Shown piece by piece: positions 24,486 to 38,281 of a stretch of 64,000 bases of DNA. Both the position numbers and the translations under genes were made by a program. Origin of the DNA: Bog-473 sp963843365 (lineage in GTDB: Bacteria > Actinomycetota > Acidimicrobiia > Acidimicrobiales > RAAP-2); assembly GCA_963843365.1 (NCBI GenBank), contig CAWJKG010000001.1:124001-188000 (forward strand), written 5' to 3'. Under the pieces are notes generated by a model. It worked only from the letters and a program-made list of their open reading frames with translations. It did no database searches and was not told where the DNA came from. How positions within the stretch are numbered: position 1 is the stretch's first letter; each line of letters starts with the position of its first letter.

Positions 24486-26108
24486 GTGTTCCATCTGATA
24501 GGAGCGGCGTCGTACGTTCCGTATCCCAGTTGGCTCAATCCGGCAGACAACACGTGGCAGATCACTGCCGCCACGTTCGTCGGCCTGATGAGCCTGCCGG
24601 GATTGGCGGTGCTGTACGCGTCGCTCGTACCCAAGAAATGGGCCGTCAACGTCCTCGCGATGATGTTCGCCGGATTCTCACTGGTGCTGGTCGCATGGTT
24701 CCTGTGGGAGTACAAGCTGGGCTTCGGCGACACGTCCATCGGTGGTGGCGTGCATCTCGTCAACGGGGTGGTGACGCAGACACAGAACGCCGGGACGACC
24801 GGGACGCTCACACACTTCTTCGAGAACTTCCTCGGGAAACCGGGTCCGATCACCAGTGCCTTCGGTGAACAGGCCCAGGCGAGCTCCGCCGCCAACACCA
24901 TCATCCCGTTCCACTTCCCGACCTCGACGCTGGCCTACTTCCAGTTCGTGTTCGCTGCCATCACCCCGCTGCTCTTCCTGGGCAGCGTGCTGGGCCGGAT
25001 CAAGTTCAGCGCCTGGTGCCTGCTCGTGCCGCTGTGGTCGACCTGCGTGTACTGCGTGGACGCCTACCTGCTCTGGGGCGGCGGCTACTTCGCCCAGGAG
25101 GGATCGCTCGACTTCTCCGGTGGGTACGTCATCCACATGTCGGCCGGTGTCTCGGGCTTCGTGGCGGCCTGGGTCCTCGGGCCGAGGCTCCTGCGAGATA
25201 GGCAGCACGCCTTGCCCAACAACCTGGTGATGGCGGCCGTCGGTGCCGGCATCCTGTGGCTCGGTTGGAACGGGTTCAACGGCGGTGACCCCTACTACGC
25301 CGGTGCCAGCGCGGCCGCGGCCGTGGTGAACACGAACCTGGCGACGGCCACCGGCGTGCTGGTGTGGATCGCGCTCGACGCCTGGCTCTCCAAGGAGAAG
25401 AAGCCCACCTTCCTGGGCGGCGTCAACGGCATGATCTGCGGCCTGGTCGGCATCACGCCGTGCGCGGGCTGGGTCAACGGGCTCGGCGCCATCTATGTCG
25501 GGGCGACGTGCACCGTCGTCGTGTGGATCGCCTGGAACTACCTGTCCAAGGTGAAGCCCTTCTCGAAGGTCGACGACGCTCTCGGTGTCGTCTACACCCA
25601 CGGCATTGCCGGCCTCACCGGCGGACTGCTGCTCGGCATCTTCGGAGACCCGAACATGATTGAGTACGGCTGCGGCCACCTGACCGGCAGCGGCCAGGTC
25701 ATCGCCACCACCCAGGGCACCTACCTCACGGCGAAGGGGACCTGCGTGCCCTTCGGTGTGAACGGCCTCATGTACACGGGGTCGGCGCACCAGCTGTGGG
25801 AGCAGTTCCGGGCGGCCATCTGGGTCATCCTCTGGTCGGCGCTCATCACCTTCATCCTCATGAAGATCATCGGCTGGGTCCTCCGTGGCGCCCGCTACAA
25901 GGACGAGATCCTCGAAGTCGGCGACCTCGCCATCCACGGCGAGGAGGCCTTCCCCGAGGAGACGCTCGCCAGCCGGACCATGAGTGGTGGCGGCGGAGGC
26001 GGGGGCGGTGCCTTCGCCATGGCCGGTCTCGACAAAGGAGGGAGCCCGGCGGCGGCGGCCGCCGAGGACTATCCGGTCCCCGGAACCGATACCGGCGGCG
26101 GGTCCTAG
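24486..26108 (+). CDS. amt: Ammonium transporter 2, His-His pore, long C-terminal tail
   Basis: This 540-residue Amt-family channel is longer than usual (about 410-450) because of an extended loop near residues 80-140 and a Gly-rich cytoplasmic tail (from about 490: EEAFPEETLASR, then a run of eight glycines). Both pore histidines are present: H217 in GGYVIHMSAG and H372 in VVYTHGIAG. The GTG start follows AGTTAGGAGAGCTGC. The next gene, 33 bases on, encodes PII protein 2, the normal channel-plug pairing. The tail likely extends the region through which PII or the C-terminus regulates gating. Confidence 0.93.
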   Translation: MFHLIGAASYVPYPSWLNPADNTWQITAATFVGLMSLPGLAVLYASLVPKKWAVNVLAMMFAGFSLVLVAWFLWEYKLGFGDTSIGGGVHLVNGVVTQTQNAGTTGTLTHFFENFLGKPGPITSAFGEQAQASSAANTIIPFHFPTSTLAYFQFVFAAITPLLFLGSVLGRIKFSAWCLLVPLWSTCVYCVDAYLLWGGGYFAQEGSLDFSGGYVIHMSAGVSGFVAAWVLGPRLLRDRQHALPNNLVMAAVGAGILWLGWNGFNGGDPYYAGASAAAAVVNTNLATATGVLVWIALDAWLSKEKKPTFLGGVNGMICGLVGITPCAGWVNGLGAIYVGATCTVVVWIAWNYLSKVKPFSKVDDALGVVYTHGIAGLTGGLLLGIFGDPNMIEYGCGHLTGSGQVIATTQGTYLTAKGTCVPFGVNGLMYTGSAHQLWEQFRAAIWVILWSALITFILMKIIGWVLRGARYKDEILEVGDLAIHGEEAFPEETLASRTMSGGGGGGGGAFAMAGLDKGGSPAAAAAEDYPVPGTDTGGGS

Positions 26109-26141
26109 GCCCCCTCACTCAGGACGAAAGGAGATCGACAG

Positions 26142-26480
26142 ATGAAGCTGATTGTGGCAGTCATCAAGCCGTTCAAACTCGACGACGTCAAGGAGACCCT
26201 CAAGAACCTCGGGGTGCAGGGCATGACCCTGACCGAGGCGCAGGGTTTCGGGCGCCAGCGGGGTCACACCGAGGTGTACCGCGGTGCGGAGTACGAGGTG
26301 GACTTCGTCCCCAAGCTCCGGGTCGAGGTGCTGGTGGACGACGGGCAAACCGACGAGGTCGTCGACGCCATCGTCAACTCGGCGTCCACCGGCAAAATCG
26401 GTGACGGCAAGGTGTGGGTCGTCCCCGTCGACGCCGTGGTGCGGGTGCGCACCGGAGAACGCGGGTCTGACGCGTTGTAA
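26142..26480 (+). CDS. glnK: PII nitrogen signal protein 2, paired with amt2
   Basis: This 112-residue PII protein carries the T-loop VYRGAEYEVDFVPK (Y51), the B-loop TGKIGDGKVWV and the usual C-terminal VRVRTGERGSDAL. It is co-transcribed with amt2 (ribosome binding site AAAGGAG), the arrangement in which GlnK plugs the Amt channel when nitrogen is plentiful and releases it on modification or 2-oxoglutarate binding. Its T-loop is identical to that of the copy at 22.5 kb, so both could in principle act on both transporters. A strong hairpin follows. Confidence 0.96.
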   Translation: MKLIVAVIKPFKLDDVKETLKNLGVQGMTLTEAQGFGRQRGHTEVYRGAEYEVDFVPKLRVEVLVDDGQTDEVVDAIVNSASTGKIGDGKVWVVPVDAVVRVRTGERGSDAL

Positions 26481-26510
26481 GCGACGCGGCAGTCCTGTAG
26501 ACGGTCGGCC

Positions 26511-26540
26511 AGGCCGGGGCGCGGCGAGGTGCCCCGGCCT
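26511..26540. terminator. Perfect 10-bp stem hairpin after amt2-glnK2
   Basis: AGGCCGGGGC (26511-26520), a ten-base loop, and GCCCCGGCCT (26531-26540) form a perfect inverted repeat between convergent glnK2 and the phosphoglycerate mutase gene. There is no T-run, as is common in high-GC actinobacteria; it may serve both directions. Confidence 0.7.
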
Positions 26541-26627
26541 GCCGCTGTCAGCGGGCCGGTCCCGTCGGGAGGCGCCGGCCGGTCAACCCGGCCTCGCCGG
26601 CCTCTTTCGCGGAGCGGCGCGTGAGGG

Positions 26628-27395
26628 TCAGGCGGGGGGCTGATCGGCCTGGGCCGCCACGAGGGCTGCGGCGGCGGCTGCCGCCTCGGGGTCGCCCAGA
26701 TACTCGGCCGAGACCACGCTGAGGTCGTCGTCGAGGAACATGCGGAAGGGGATGCCGGTCGGGATCTCGAGCCCGGCGATGTCGGCGTCGGGGATGTCCT
26801 GCAGGTGCTTGCGCAGGGCACGGATCGAGTTGCCGTGGGCGGCCACCAGCACGGCGCCGCCCCGTTGGGCTTCGCGCCGGAGGTCGGGGACGATGGCCGA
26901 CTCCCAGTAGGGCACGGTGCGGGCCACCACGTCCTTGAGGCACTCGGTCCGCGGCAGCTCGCCGGGGTCGAGGTCGCGGTAGCGGGGGTCCCCGGCGACG
27001 TCGTAGGGGTTGTCGGGGGAGAGGGGCGGGGGCGGGGTGTCGTAGCTGCGCCGCCAGAGCTGCAGCAGCTCGGGCCCGAACTCCTGCTTGATGGCGGCCT
27101 TGTTCTTCCCCTGCAGGTCCCCGTAGTGACGCTCGTTGAGGCGCCAGTCGCGCCGGACCGGGAGCCAGCTGCGCCCGGCGGCGGCGAGGGCCAGCTCGGC
27201 GGTGCGGATGGCCCGGGTCAGCACGGAGGTGTGGAGGAGGCGCAGGTCCAGGCCGTCGACGGCGGCCAGCAGCTCGCCCCCGGCCCGGGCCTCGGCCTCT
27301 CCGGCCGGCGTCAGATCGACGTCGACCCAGCCAGTGAAGAGGTTCTCGGCGTTCCAGGTGGACTGCCCATGGCGGATCAGGACCAGATCGAGCAC
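26628..27395 (-). CDS. gpmA: 2,3-bisphosphoglycerate-dependent phosphoglycerate mutase
   Basis: This 255-residue enzyme interconverts 3- and 2-phosphoglycerate in glycolysis. The phosphohistidine signature is LVLIRHGQSTWN near the start, and the catalytic acid region is RRDWRLNERHYGDLQGKNKA. The second histidine is VLVAAHGNSIRALRKHLQ. TECLKDVVARTVPYWE is also typical of GpmA. The C-terminus is an Ala-rich tail. The GTG start sits six bases after a TACGCT box (leaderless). It is divergent from dnaK. Confidence 0.95.
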   Translation of the reverse strand: MLDLVLIRHGQSTWNAENLFTGWVDVDLTPAGEAEARAGGELLAAVDGLDLRLLHTSVLTRAIRTAELALAAAGRSWLPVRRDWRLNERHYGDLQGKNKAAIKQEFGPELLQLWRRSYDTPPPPLSPDNPYDVAGDPRYRDLDPGELPRTECLKDVVARTVPYWESAIVPDLRREAQRGGAVLVAAHGNSIRALRKHLQDIPDADIAGLEIPTGIPFRMFLDDDLSVVSAEYLGDPEAAAAAAALVAAQADQPPA

Positions 27396-27407
27396 GTCAC
27401 CAGCGTA
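27396..27407 (-). promoter_or_regulatory. Leaderless promoter, TACGCT then 6 nt to GTG
   Basis: On the minus strand TACGCT is followed by GGTGAC and the GTG start of gpmA at 27395. Confidence 0.5.
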
Positions 27408-27483
27408 GGTGGGTCCGGCGGAAGGATGGAAACCACCAGGTCAAGTGGTGCGGAACAGGGGTGGCAGCCCCCGCATCAAAAAT

Positions 27484-27515
27484 CTTGACATTGATGCACT
27501 CAACTTTGCTATACT
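27484..27515 (+). promoter_or_regulatory. dnaK operon promoter overlapped by HspR operator (HAIR)
   Basis: CTTGACA-N7-ACTCAAC (27484-27504) matches the HAIR element CTTGAGT-N7-ACTCAAG bound by HspR. It contains a -35-like TTGACA (27485-27490), and TATACT (27510-27515) follows as the -10, 19 bases apart. HspR bound here would block RNA polymerase. The hspR gene lies in the same operon, so the circuit is self-limiting. Confidence 0.75.
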
Positions 27516-27662
27516 TTTCCACAGCAACCAGCGACGAAGCAGGCCAGCAGGGCGCAGAAGGGGTCCGGCTGGAGAGAGCAGCTGGACAGCACAGCGGGCA
27601 GACAGAGGCGCCGGATGGACCCGGCAGCAGACACACAGGACAACTCGGAAGGAACAGCAGAC

Positions 27663-29519
<1,857 letters not shown>

Positions 29520-29523
<4 letters not shown>

Positions 29524-30156
29524 GCTTCGGCGACCAGGCCGTGCCCGAGGAGGAGCCTGTCTCCTCTGAGGGCGGCGCGGCCCACGAGGCCCGGACCGAC
29601 CCGGCGCTTCCGGAGGACCGGGCGCCGCGGGAACGGCGCGGGAGGAGAGGTCAACGGGTCGGCGGCGCACGCCGCCACCCACGCGAGCCTGGCCGAGGAG
29701 GCCGACCCGCTGGAGGTGCTGGCGCGCGAGCGGGACGAGTACCTGCTCGCGCTCCAGCGCACCCAAGCCGACTTCGAGAACTACCGCAAGCGCATTCCGC
29801 GCCAGCAGGAGGAGCAGGCGGCGCGCGCGTCGCAGCACCTGGTGGACAAGCTGCTGCCGGTGCTCGACGCACTCGACCTGGCCGAGGACCACCTGAACGA
29901 GTCGGTCGACGTGAGCGAGGGCGCCAAGGCGCTGCACGCGTCGCGGGCGATGCTGCTCGACATCTTGTCGAAGGAGGGCCTCGAGCGGGTCGACCAGCCC
30001 GAGGTGCCCTTCGACCCCTCGGTGCACGACGGCGTCGCGCACGCCGACGGCGAGGGCGGCCCGGACGGCGAGACGATGGTGGACGAGGTGCTGCGCTCCG
30101 GCTACCGCTGGAAGGGGCAGGTGCTGCGGCCGGCCATGGTCCGCGTGCGGGGGTGA
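29520..30156 (+). CDS. grpE: Nucleotide exchange factor GrpE, one frame break
   Basis: GrpE releases ADP from DnaK. About 210 residues are recovered: an acidic N-terminus (MSFGDQAVPEEEPVSSEGG), a break at 29636-29642, then AAHAATHASLAEEADP and the long helix with family core LQRTQADFENYRKRI. The beta domain ends with HDGVAHADGEG, MVDEVLRSGYRWKGQVLRPAMV. One missing or extra base in the GCGGGAGGAGAGG stretch explains the shift. The ATG overlaps the dnaK stop (ATGA), so the genes are translationally coupled. dnaJ follows after nine bases. Confidence 0.93.
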
Positions 30157-30164
30157 GCTGAGCG

Positions 30165-31277
30165 ATGGCCGCACAGCGTGAATGGTTCGAGAAGGACTAC
30201 TACAAGGTGCTCGGCGTCGTCCCCACGGCGTCCGACAAGGAGATCACGCGCGCCTACCGGAAGCTGGCGAAGGAGAACCACCCGGACGCCAACCCGGGCT
30301 CCGAGGAGCGCTTCAAGGAGATCAGCGCCGCCTACGACGTCCTCGGCGACGCCGACAAGCGCAAGGAGTACGACGAGGTCCGCTCGCACGGACCGGTCGG
30401 CGGCTTCGGCGGCATGCCGGGCGGCGCCGGCGGCACCTTCCGCATGGAGGACATGGGCGACCTGGGCGACCTCTTCGGCGGCCTCTTCGGCGGCGGCGGG
30501 CGGACGCGCACGACCCAGCGCGGGCCCGCAGCGCGGCGCCGACATGGAGGCGCAGCTGCACCTGTCCTTCTAGGACGCGGTGCACGGCGTCACGACGTCG
30601 GTCAACGTGCCCCAGGAGGTGCGCTGCTCGAACTGCCGCGGCAGCGGGGCGGCGCCGGGCACCTCGACGCACACCTGCCCGCGCTGCGGCGGGTCGGGCA
30701 GCCTCAACGACAACCAGGGCCTGTTCTCGCTCAGCACCGTCTGCCCCGACTGCATGGGCCGCGGGACGCTCTTCGACACGCCCTGCCCGGTGTGCAACGG
30801 GACGGGCACCGAGCAGAAGGTGCGCTCGGTCAAGGTGCGCATCCCGGCCGGGGTCGAGGGCGGCCAGCGCATCCGGGTCAAGGGCCGCGGCGCGCCCGGT
30901 CAGGGCATGGCGCCGCCCGGCGACCTCTACGTGGTGGTCCACGTCGGCCGGCACCCGGTCTTCGGGCGCAGCGGGCGCAACCTGACCATCACGGTGCCGA
31001 TCACCTTCCCGGAGGCGGCGCTGGGGACGACGATCACGGTGCCGACGCTCGACGGCAAGGTCACCCTCAAGGTGCCGGCGGGCACGGCGTCGGGCAAGGT
31101 GCTGCGCGTGCGCGGCCGCGGCGTGCCGCGGCTCCGGCCGCAACCCGCAAGCCGGGCGACCTGCTGGTCAAGATCGAGGTGGTGGTGCCGACGGAGCTCA
31201 CCGACGAGCAGAAGGCGGCGGTGGAGTCGCTGGCCGCGGTGACCGAGCCGGCGCCGCGGATCGCGGTGGAGGGGTGA
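30165..31277 (+). CDS. dnaJ: Co-chaperone DnaJ, two frame breaks and one internal TAG
   Basis: DnaJ stimulates DnaK ATPase. The J domain is intact with HPD in KENHPDANPGS, followed by the G/F region (GGLFGGGG). Four zinc-finger repeats are visible: CSNCRGSG, CPRCGGSG, CPDCMGRG and CPVCNGTG. Two frame breaks occur, at the CCC run 30525-30527 and at about 31125-31150. In addition TAG at 30571-30573 replaces the GAG expected in LHLSFEDAVHG. Since DnaJ is normally needed and its neighbours show similar errors, sequence error is the simplest reading. The domain order is that of actinobacterial DnaJ1, which sits in the dnaK operon. Confidence 0.9.
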   Translation: MAAQREWFEKDYYKVLGVVPTASDKEITRAYRKLAKENHPDANPGSEERFKEISAAYDVLGDADKRKEYDEVRSHGPVGGFGGMPGGAGGTFRMEDMGDLGDLFGGLFGGGGRTRTTQRGPAARRRHGGAAAPVLLGRGARRHDVGQRAPGGALLELPRQRGGAGHLDAHLPALRRVGQPQRQPGPVLAQHRLPRLHGPRDALRHALPGVQRDGHRAEGALGQGAHPGRGRGRPAHPGQGPRRARSGHGAARRPLRGGPRRPAPGLRAQRAQPDHHGADHLPGGGAGDDDHGADARRQGHPQGAGGHGVGQGAARARPRRAAAPAATRKPGDLLVKIEVVVPTELTDEQKAAVESLAAVTEPAPRIAVEG

Positions 31278-31283
31278 GGCGAC

Positions 31284-31724
31284 GTGATGCACGAGGCGAC
31301 CGCGACGCCGAACCAGGCGGTCTACGTGATTTCGGTGGCGGCCGAGCTGACGGGCATGCACCCGCAGACCCTGCGCATCTACGAGCGCAAGGGCCTGCTC
31401 GACCCGTCGCGCACGAGCGGCGGCAGCCGGCGCTTCTCCGAGCGCGACCTGGAGCGCCTGCGCCACATTCAGGAGCTGACGGCGACCGGGCTCAACCTCG
31501 AAGGGGTGCGCCGGGTCCTGCAGCTCGAGGCCGAGCTGGGCCGGCTGCGCGAGGAGCTGGTGCAGGCGCGGGCCCAGGCGCTCGACGCCGTGGCGGCCAC
31601 GCACCGCCAGTACCGGCGCGACCTGGTGCCGTTGCGCCAGTCGCCGGTGCCGTTCCGGCGGCGGACCGGAACCCGGTACGTGACGACCCAGGACGAACCA
31701 GATTTGCGAGACCACGAGGCGTGA
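31284..31724 (+). CDS. hspR: Heat-shock repressor HspR (MerR family)
   Basis: This 146-residue MerR-type repressor binds HAIR elements. The winged helix-turn-helix is VISVAAELTGMHPQTLRIYERKGLL with GGSRRFSERDLERLRHIQEL, followed by a coiled coil (LQLEAELGRLREELVQARAQAL) for dimerisation. In Streptomyces and Mycobacterium, HspR uses DnaK as co-repressor; the operator upstream of dnaK fits that model. The start is GTG 31284 or the ATG one codon later, behind GTGAGGCGAC. The C-terminal tail is longer than in Streptomyces. clpB follows 18 bases later. Confidence 0.94.
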   Translation: MMHEATATPNQAVYVISVAAELTGMHPQTLRIYERKGLLDPSRTSGGSRRFSERDLERLRHIQELTATGLNLEGVRRVLQLEAELGRLREELVQARAQALDAVAATHRQYRRDLVPLRQSPVPFRRRTGTRYVTTQDEPDLRDHEA

Positions 31725-31742
31725 CAAGAGGAAGGCGAGCCG

Positions 31743-34232
<2,490 letters not shown>

Positions 34233-34354
34233 GGGGGCCGCTCCCCGGGCGCCGGACACGGACTGCCGGCCGGCGCTGAACCCACTTTCAAGAAGGCCGC
34301 CTGTACCGGGCGGTACGGACGGCGTAGCCTGTCGCCCGCAATGGGGTGGGTTCA

Positions 34355-35015
34355 GTGAGCAGGGGAAGGCGAGTCGCGCGCGGGAAATTCGAGGGGAGCG
34401 GTCTTCGGCGCGCTCGTGGTTCTGGGGCTGGCCGCCGCCGGGTGCAGCAGCTCCGCCAACTCGGCGACGTCGACCTACGTGGCCGCCGGGCAGATACCGC
34501 AGGCGGACCGCCCCGCGGGCGGCGCGCACGGCGCGCACGTGAACGCCGATGCCGTGACCATTCCGCTGGCCAAGCAGAACCCGACGACGGCCCTGTTCTC
34601 GGCCGTGGCGACCTTCCAGTCCTGCCTGACCGGGCGCGGGGTGACATTCCAGGGCGCGCCCGATCCGAAGAACCCGAGTTCACCGGCGAACGACCCCAAC
34701 TACGTCAAGAGCCTGGTCGCGTGCGCGGCGCAGAGCAAGATCCTCCAGGCCCTCAAGACGGCGCAGAGCGCGCAGGACAACCTGACTCCGGCTCAGGTGA
34801 AGAAGGAGAACAAGGAGTACCTGCAGTGGCGCAAGTGCATGCAGGCGCGCGGGTGGGGCATTCCGCAGCCGACGCCCAACGCCAAGGGGCTCCTCTTCTC
34901 CTTCGGCGGCTCGGGCGGACAGGAGCCCCAGTTCACGCCACCACCGGGGCAGAACCTCATTTCGAGCCCCGACCTGGAGGCCTGCGCCGCCAAGGCGCAG
35001 GGCGAGAGCTCGTAG
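34355..35015 (+). CDS. Secreted lipoprotein beside an ABC exporter, one frame break
   Basis: This is a lipoprotein of about 220 residues. Starting at GTG 34355 and removing one G from the GGGG at 34393-34396 gives a signal peptide ending VFGALVVLGLAAAGC, a good lipobox with Cys anchoring. The mature part holds paired cysteines in FQSCLTGRGV, SLVACAAQS, WRKCMQARGW and LEACAAKAQ, so two disulfides are possible. The CMQARGWGIPQP stretch resembles the C-M-x-x-G-x-P-x-P motif of actinobacterial lipoproteins that sit next to MacAB-like exporters with peptidoglycan-binding adaptors. It lies 19 bases before the adaptor gene. Function unknown. Confidence 0.7.
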
Positions 35016-35034
35016 CAAGGCCTGGGAGGTCTGG

Positions 35035-37493
35035 GTGACGCGTAACCGGAAAATTCTCATCGGGGTCGCGGCCGTGGTCGTGGTGGCCGCGGTCGGCATC
35101 GCGTATCGGCGCGTCGAGCGGCTCGAGCAAGTCGTCGAGCGGCGAGGTCGTCGTGTTCTCCCGCGTGCAGGAGCGCACCCTGCAGAACACGGTCGCGCTG
35201 AGCGGGACGCTGGCCCGCAAGCAGATCCGCAACATCACGGCCTCGACGGAGGGCCTCATGAGCGCCGTGGCCGCCACGAACGACTCCACCGCGCAACAGG
35301 GGCAAGTCCTGTTCTCGCTGGGTGGGCGCGACGCCGTCGACCGAGCCCGGATTGCTGCCCTTCTTCCGCTCGCTTGCGCCAGGCGACCAGGGCGTGGACG
35401 TGCTGGAGCTCAAACAGATTCTGGCGGCGGCGGGCGACGACCCGGGGACCATGGACAACTACTTCTCGCAGCAGACGCAGTTCGCATTGGCGCAGTGGCA
35501 GGCCCAGCACCACTACCCCAACGCGACACCGGCCAACCCCGAGTCGGTCACCGTCTCGCTGCAGCAGGGCACCGGGTACAAGGTCGGGACCCAGAGTGCG
35601 GCGGGGCTGATCATCGGGCCGCCGGCGGCCCGGACCACGTCGGCCACGGTGTCGGGCGGCGCGTCGACCCGGGCCACGCTCGCGGCCTACCGGCCCTTCG
35701 TTCCCCACGTCACGCCGGGGATCACCATTCAGTCCGTGGACAGCCAGGTGCCACAGGGCCAGCCGGCGACGTTCGTGGTCACGGCCGACTCGGCGCCCAG
35801 CAGCGCGCTGACCGTGAACCTGACCGCGGGCGGCACGGCGGGCAGCAACGACATCGTGACCCCGCCGGCCACGGTGACCATTGCGGCGAACGCCACGCAG
35901 GCGTCGTTCCAGGTCCAGACGCGGAGCAACAACACGGTGGAGGCCGAGCCGACCATCGTGATGTCGGTCGCCGCCGGCAGCGGCTACGACGTGGGCTCGC
36001 CGAGCTCGGCGCAGACGACGATCACCAACACGAACGTGCCGGCGCTGACGATCGCCGGGGGCACGACGGTGTCGCCCGGCGGGACGGCCACACTCACCAT
36101 CACGGCCAACCAGGCGCCGGCCCAGGCGACCCAGGTCCAGCTCTCGGTCTCGGGCAGCGCCAGCGCGGGGACGGACTACCTCCCCGTCGACCCGATCGTC
36201 ACGCTGGCCGCCGGGCAGACGACCGCCAGCGTCACGGTGTCCACACTGACGAACAACGTCATCGCCCCGAACAAGTTCATTGTGGTGTCGCTGGCGCCCT
36301 CGCCGACCAACTACACCGTCGGCTCGCCAGGATCCGCCGTCGTGCAGATCAGCGGAAGCAACGCGCAGCCGACCGCCACCCTGACGTCGGCCACGACCTA
36401 CCTGGACCAGGGCGAGCCCTACGCCGTCGCGGTAGGCCTGAGCCAGGCCGTCAGCACTCCGACGACCATTGCGCTGAACTACAGCGGCAACGCGGTGCAG
36501 GGCATGGACTACACGCCGCCCGCGGGGAACATCGTCGTGCCCGCGGGGCAGACCTCGGTGACGGTGCAGATCCCGACGGTGACGAGCAACGTGGTGGAGC
36601 CGAACAAGACGCTGACCGTGTCCCTGGCCCAGAGCTCGTCGTACATCGTCGGGTCGCCCAGCAGCGCCACCGTGACCATCACGTCCCAGGTCCTCCCGAC
36701 CCTGACGATCACCAGCAACACGACGACGCTGGCGCAAGGTGGTGCGGCCTCCTTCACCATCAGCGCCGACCAGGCGCCGGTGAAGAACATCTCGATCAAC
36801 TTCTCCGCCCAGGGGACGGCCGAGCCTGGTCAGAACTACGTGCCCCTCGCCGGGACCGCCGTGCTCGCCGCCGGCAAGACCTCGGTCACGGTCGTGCTGC
36901 AGTCGATCCAGTCCAACATCACGTTCGAGCCCACCGACATGATCATCGGGTCCTGGCCGACCCACGTCGGCCAGGTGTTCGTGAAGGCGGGGGCTTCGGT
37001 GGCCCCGGGGGAGGCGATCCTCTCGCTGACCGAGCCCGATCTGTCCGTCACCCTGCAGGCCACGGCGGCCCAGCGCAGCCAGCTGGCCGTGGGGCAGAAG
37101 TGCACGATTCAGATTTCGGGGGAGAACTCGTCCGGGGCCGGAGTGATCACCGAGCTCGACACGGCCCCCACGACGGTGACGGGCTCAGGCGGACAGTCCC
37201 AGCAGGTCTACGAAGGGCGGATCGACGTGACCGGCCTCACCGGTGCCGACGGGTCTGCCGTCTCCATCACCGTGGTCGACCAGCAGGTCGACAACGCGCT
37301 GACGGTGCCCATCTCAGCCGTGAAGCAGAACGGGTCCGGGGTGAACGTGGTGCGGGTGATCAACCTCGACCAGGGCGGGCGGGTCACCGAGGTGCCCGTG
37401 AAGACCGGGTTGACCGAGGGTTCGTACATTCAGGTCAAGTCGGGCCTGCGCGTGAACCAGCTCGTGATTTCCGGCGCCAACCAGTCGTCGTGA
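35035..37493 (+). CDS. MacA-like adaptor with peptidoglycan-binding and four Calx-beta domains
   Basis: This is a HlyD/MacA-type membrane fusion protein of about 815 residues (two frame breaks, near 35110 and 35320). It starts with a membrane anchor (ILIGVAAVVVVAAVGIAY) and the first lipoyl half (VALSGTLARKQIRNITA). A PG_binding_1 domain follows (LAPGDQGVDVLELKQIL to ALAQWQAQHHYP). Four Calx-beta-like repeats of about 105 residues occupy 35712-36945, each with a GTDYLPV/GMDYTPP-like turn and an ending such as YTVGSPGSAVVQI. The second lipoyl half and barrel return at VGQVFVKAGASVAPGEAIL. The adaptor would span the wall and link the ABC pump to peptidoglycan. The GTG follows GGGAGG. The next gene overlaps by four bases. 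Confidence 0.8.
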
Positions 37494-38281
37494 CCGCCTC
37501 CGGCCCGGAGACGCCCCCGTACGGGACGCCCCGCGTGGAGCGGGAGCCGGGTGTCTCCGCGCCGCGGACCGTGACGGGGACGACGACGGCGCCGCTGCTC
37601 GAACTGGAGTCCGTCTCCCGTGTCTACGGCGAAGAGGTGGAGGTCTACGCGCTGCGGGACGTCTCGCTGCAGATCCACCCCGGCGAGTTCATGTCGATCG
37701 TCGGCCCGTCGGGTTCGGGGAAATCCACCATGCTGGGGCTGCTCGGCGTGCTCGACCTCCCGACGTCGGGCACCATCCGCATTGCGGGACAGGACGTCAG
37801 CCTGCTCGACGACCCGACGCGGTCCAAGCTGCGAGGCGACTCCATCGGGTTCGTGTTCCAGCAGTTCCACCTCATCCCGCACCTGACGGCGCTGGGCAAC
37901 GTGGAGACGGCGCTGCTCTACCGCGACATGCGACCGAAGGAACGGCACGAGCGGGCACTGGCCGCGCTCGACCGCCTGGGACTGGCGGCACGGGTCAACC
38001 ACCGGCCGGTCCAGATGTCGGGTGGTGAGCAGCAGCGGGTGGCGCTGGCCCGGGCCATCGTCACCGAACCGCTGATGGTCCTGGCGGACGAGCCGACGGG
38101 CGCACTGGACTCCGCCAACGCGGCCCACGTGCTCGAGATCTTCGCCGGCCTCGAGTCGCCGGAGCGGGCCGTCGTCATGGTCACGCACGACCCCACGGTG
38201 GCCAACACGGCCCGGCGCAAGGTGTCGATGCGCGACGGTCAGATCGTCGCCGACGAGCAGACCGCCGGAGTGGCCTCATGA
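37490..38281 (+). CDS. MacB-like ABC transporter ATP-binding protein
   Basis: This 263-residue ATPase belongs to the LolD/MacB group. Walker A is GPSGSGKST at 72-80, the Q-loop is FVFQQFHLIPHLTA, the signature is QMSGGEQQRVALARA, Walker B is VLADEPTGALD and the switch histidine is in VMVTHDP. A Pro-rich N-terminal extension of about 35 residues precedes the fold. The GTG overlaps the adaptor stop (GTGA) and the permease ATG overlaps its own stop, so the three are translated as one unit. The ATPase powers the FtsX-type permease encoded downstream. Confidence 0.94.
   Translation: MTASGPETPPYGTPRVEREPGVSAPRTVTGTTTAPLLELESVSRVYGEEVEVYALRDVSLQIHPGEFMSIVGPSGSGKSTMLGLLGVLDLPTSGTIRIAGQDVSLLDDPTRSKLRGDSIGFVFQQFHLIPHLTALGNVETALLYRDMRPKERHERALAALDRLGLAARVNHRPVQMSGGEQQRVALARAIVTEPLMVLADEPTGALDSANAAHVLEIFAGLESPERAVVMVTHDPTVANTARRKVSMRDGQIVADEQTAGVAS

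Noticed and set aside
34233..34300. GC inverted repeat after clpB as a terminator
   Set aside because: The arms GCGCCGG and CCGGCGC are far apart and ambiguous among overlapping pairings; not strong enough to call.
35256..36965. 569-codon frame antisense to the adaptor gene
   Set aside because: Low-complexity Arg/His/Asp composition, no family pattern, and the sense strand encodes Calx-beta repeats.
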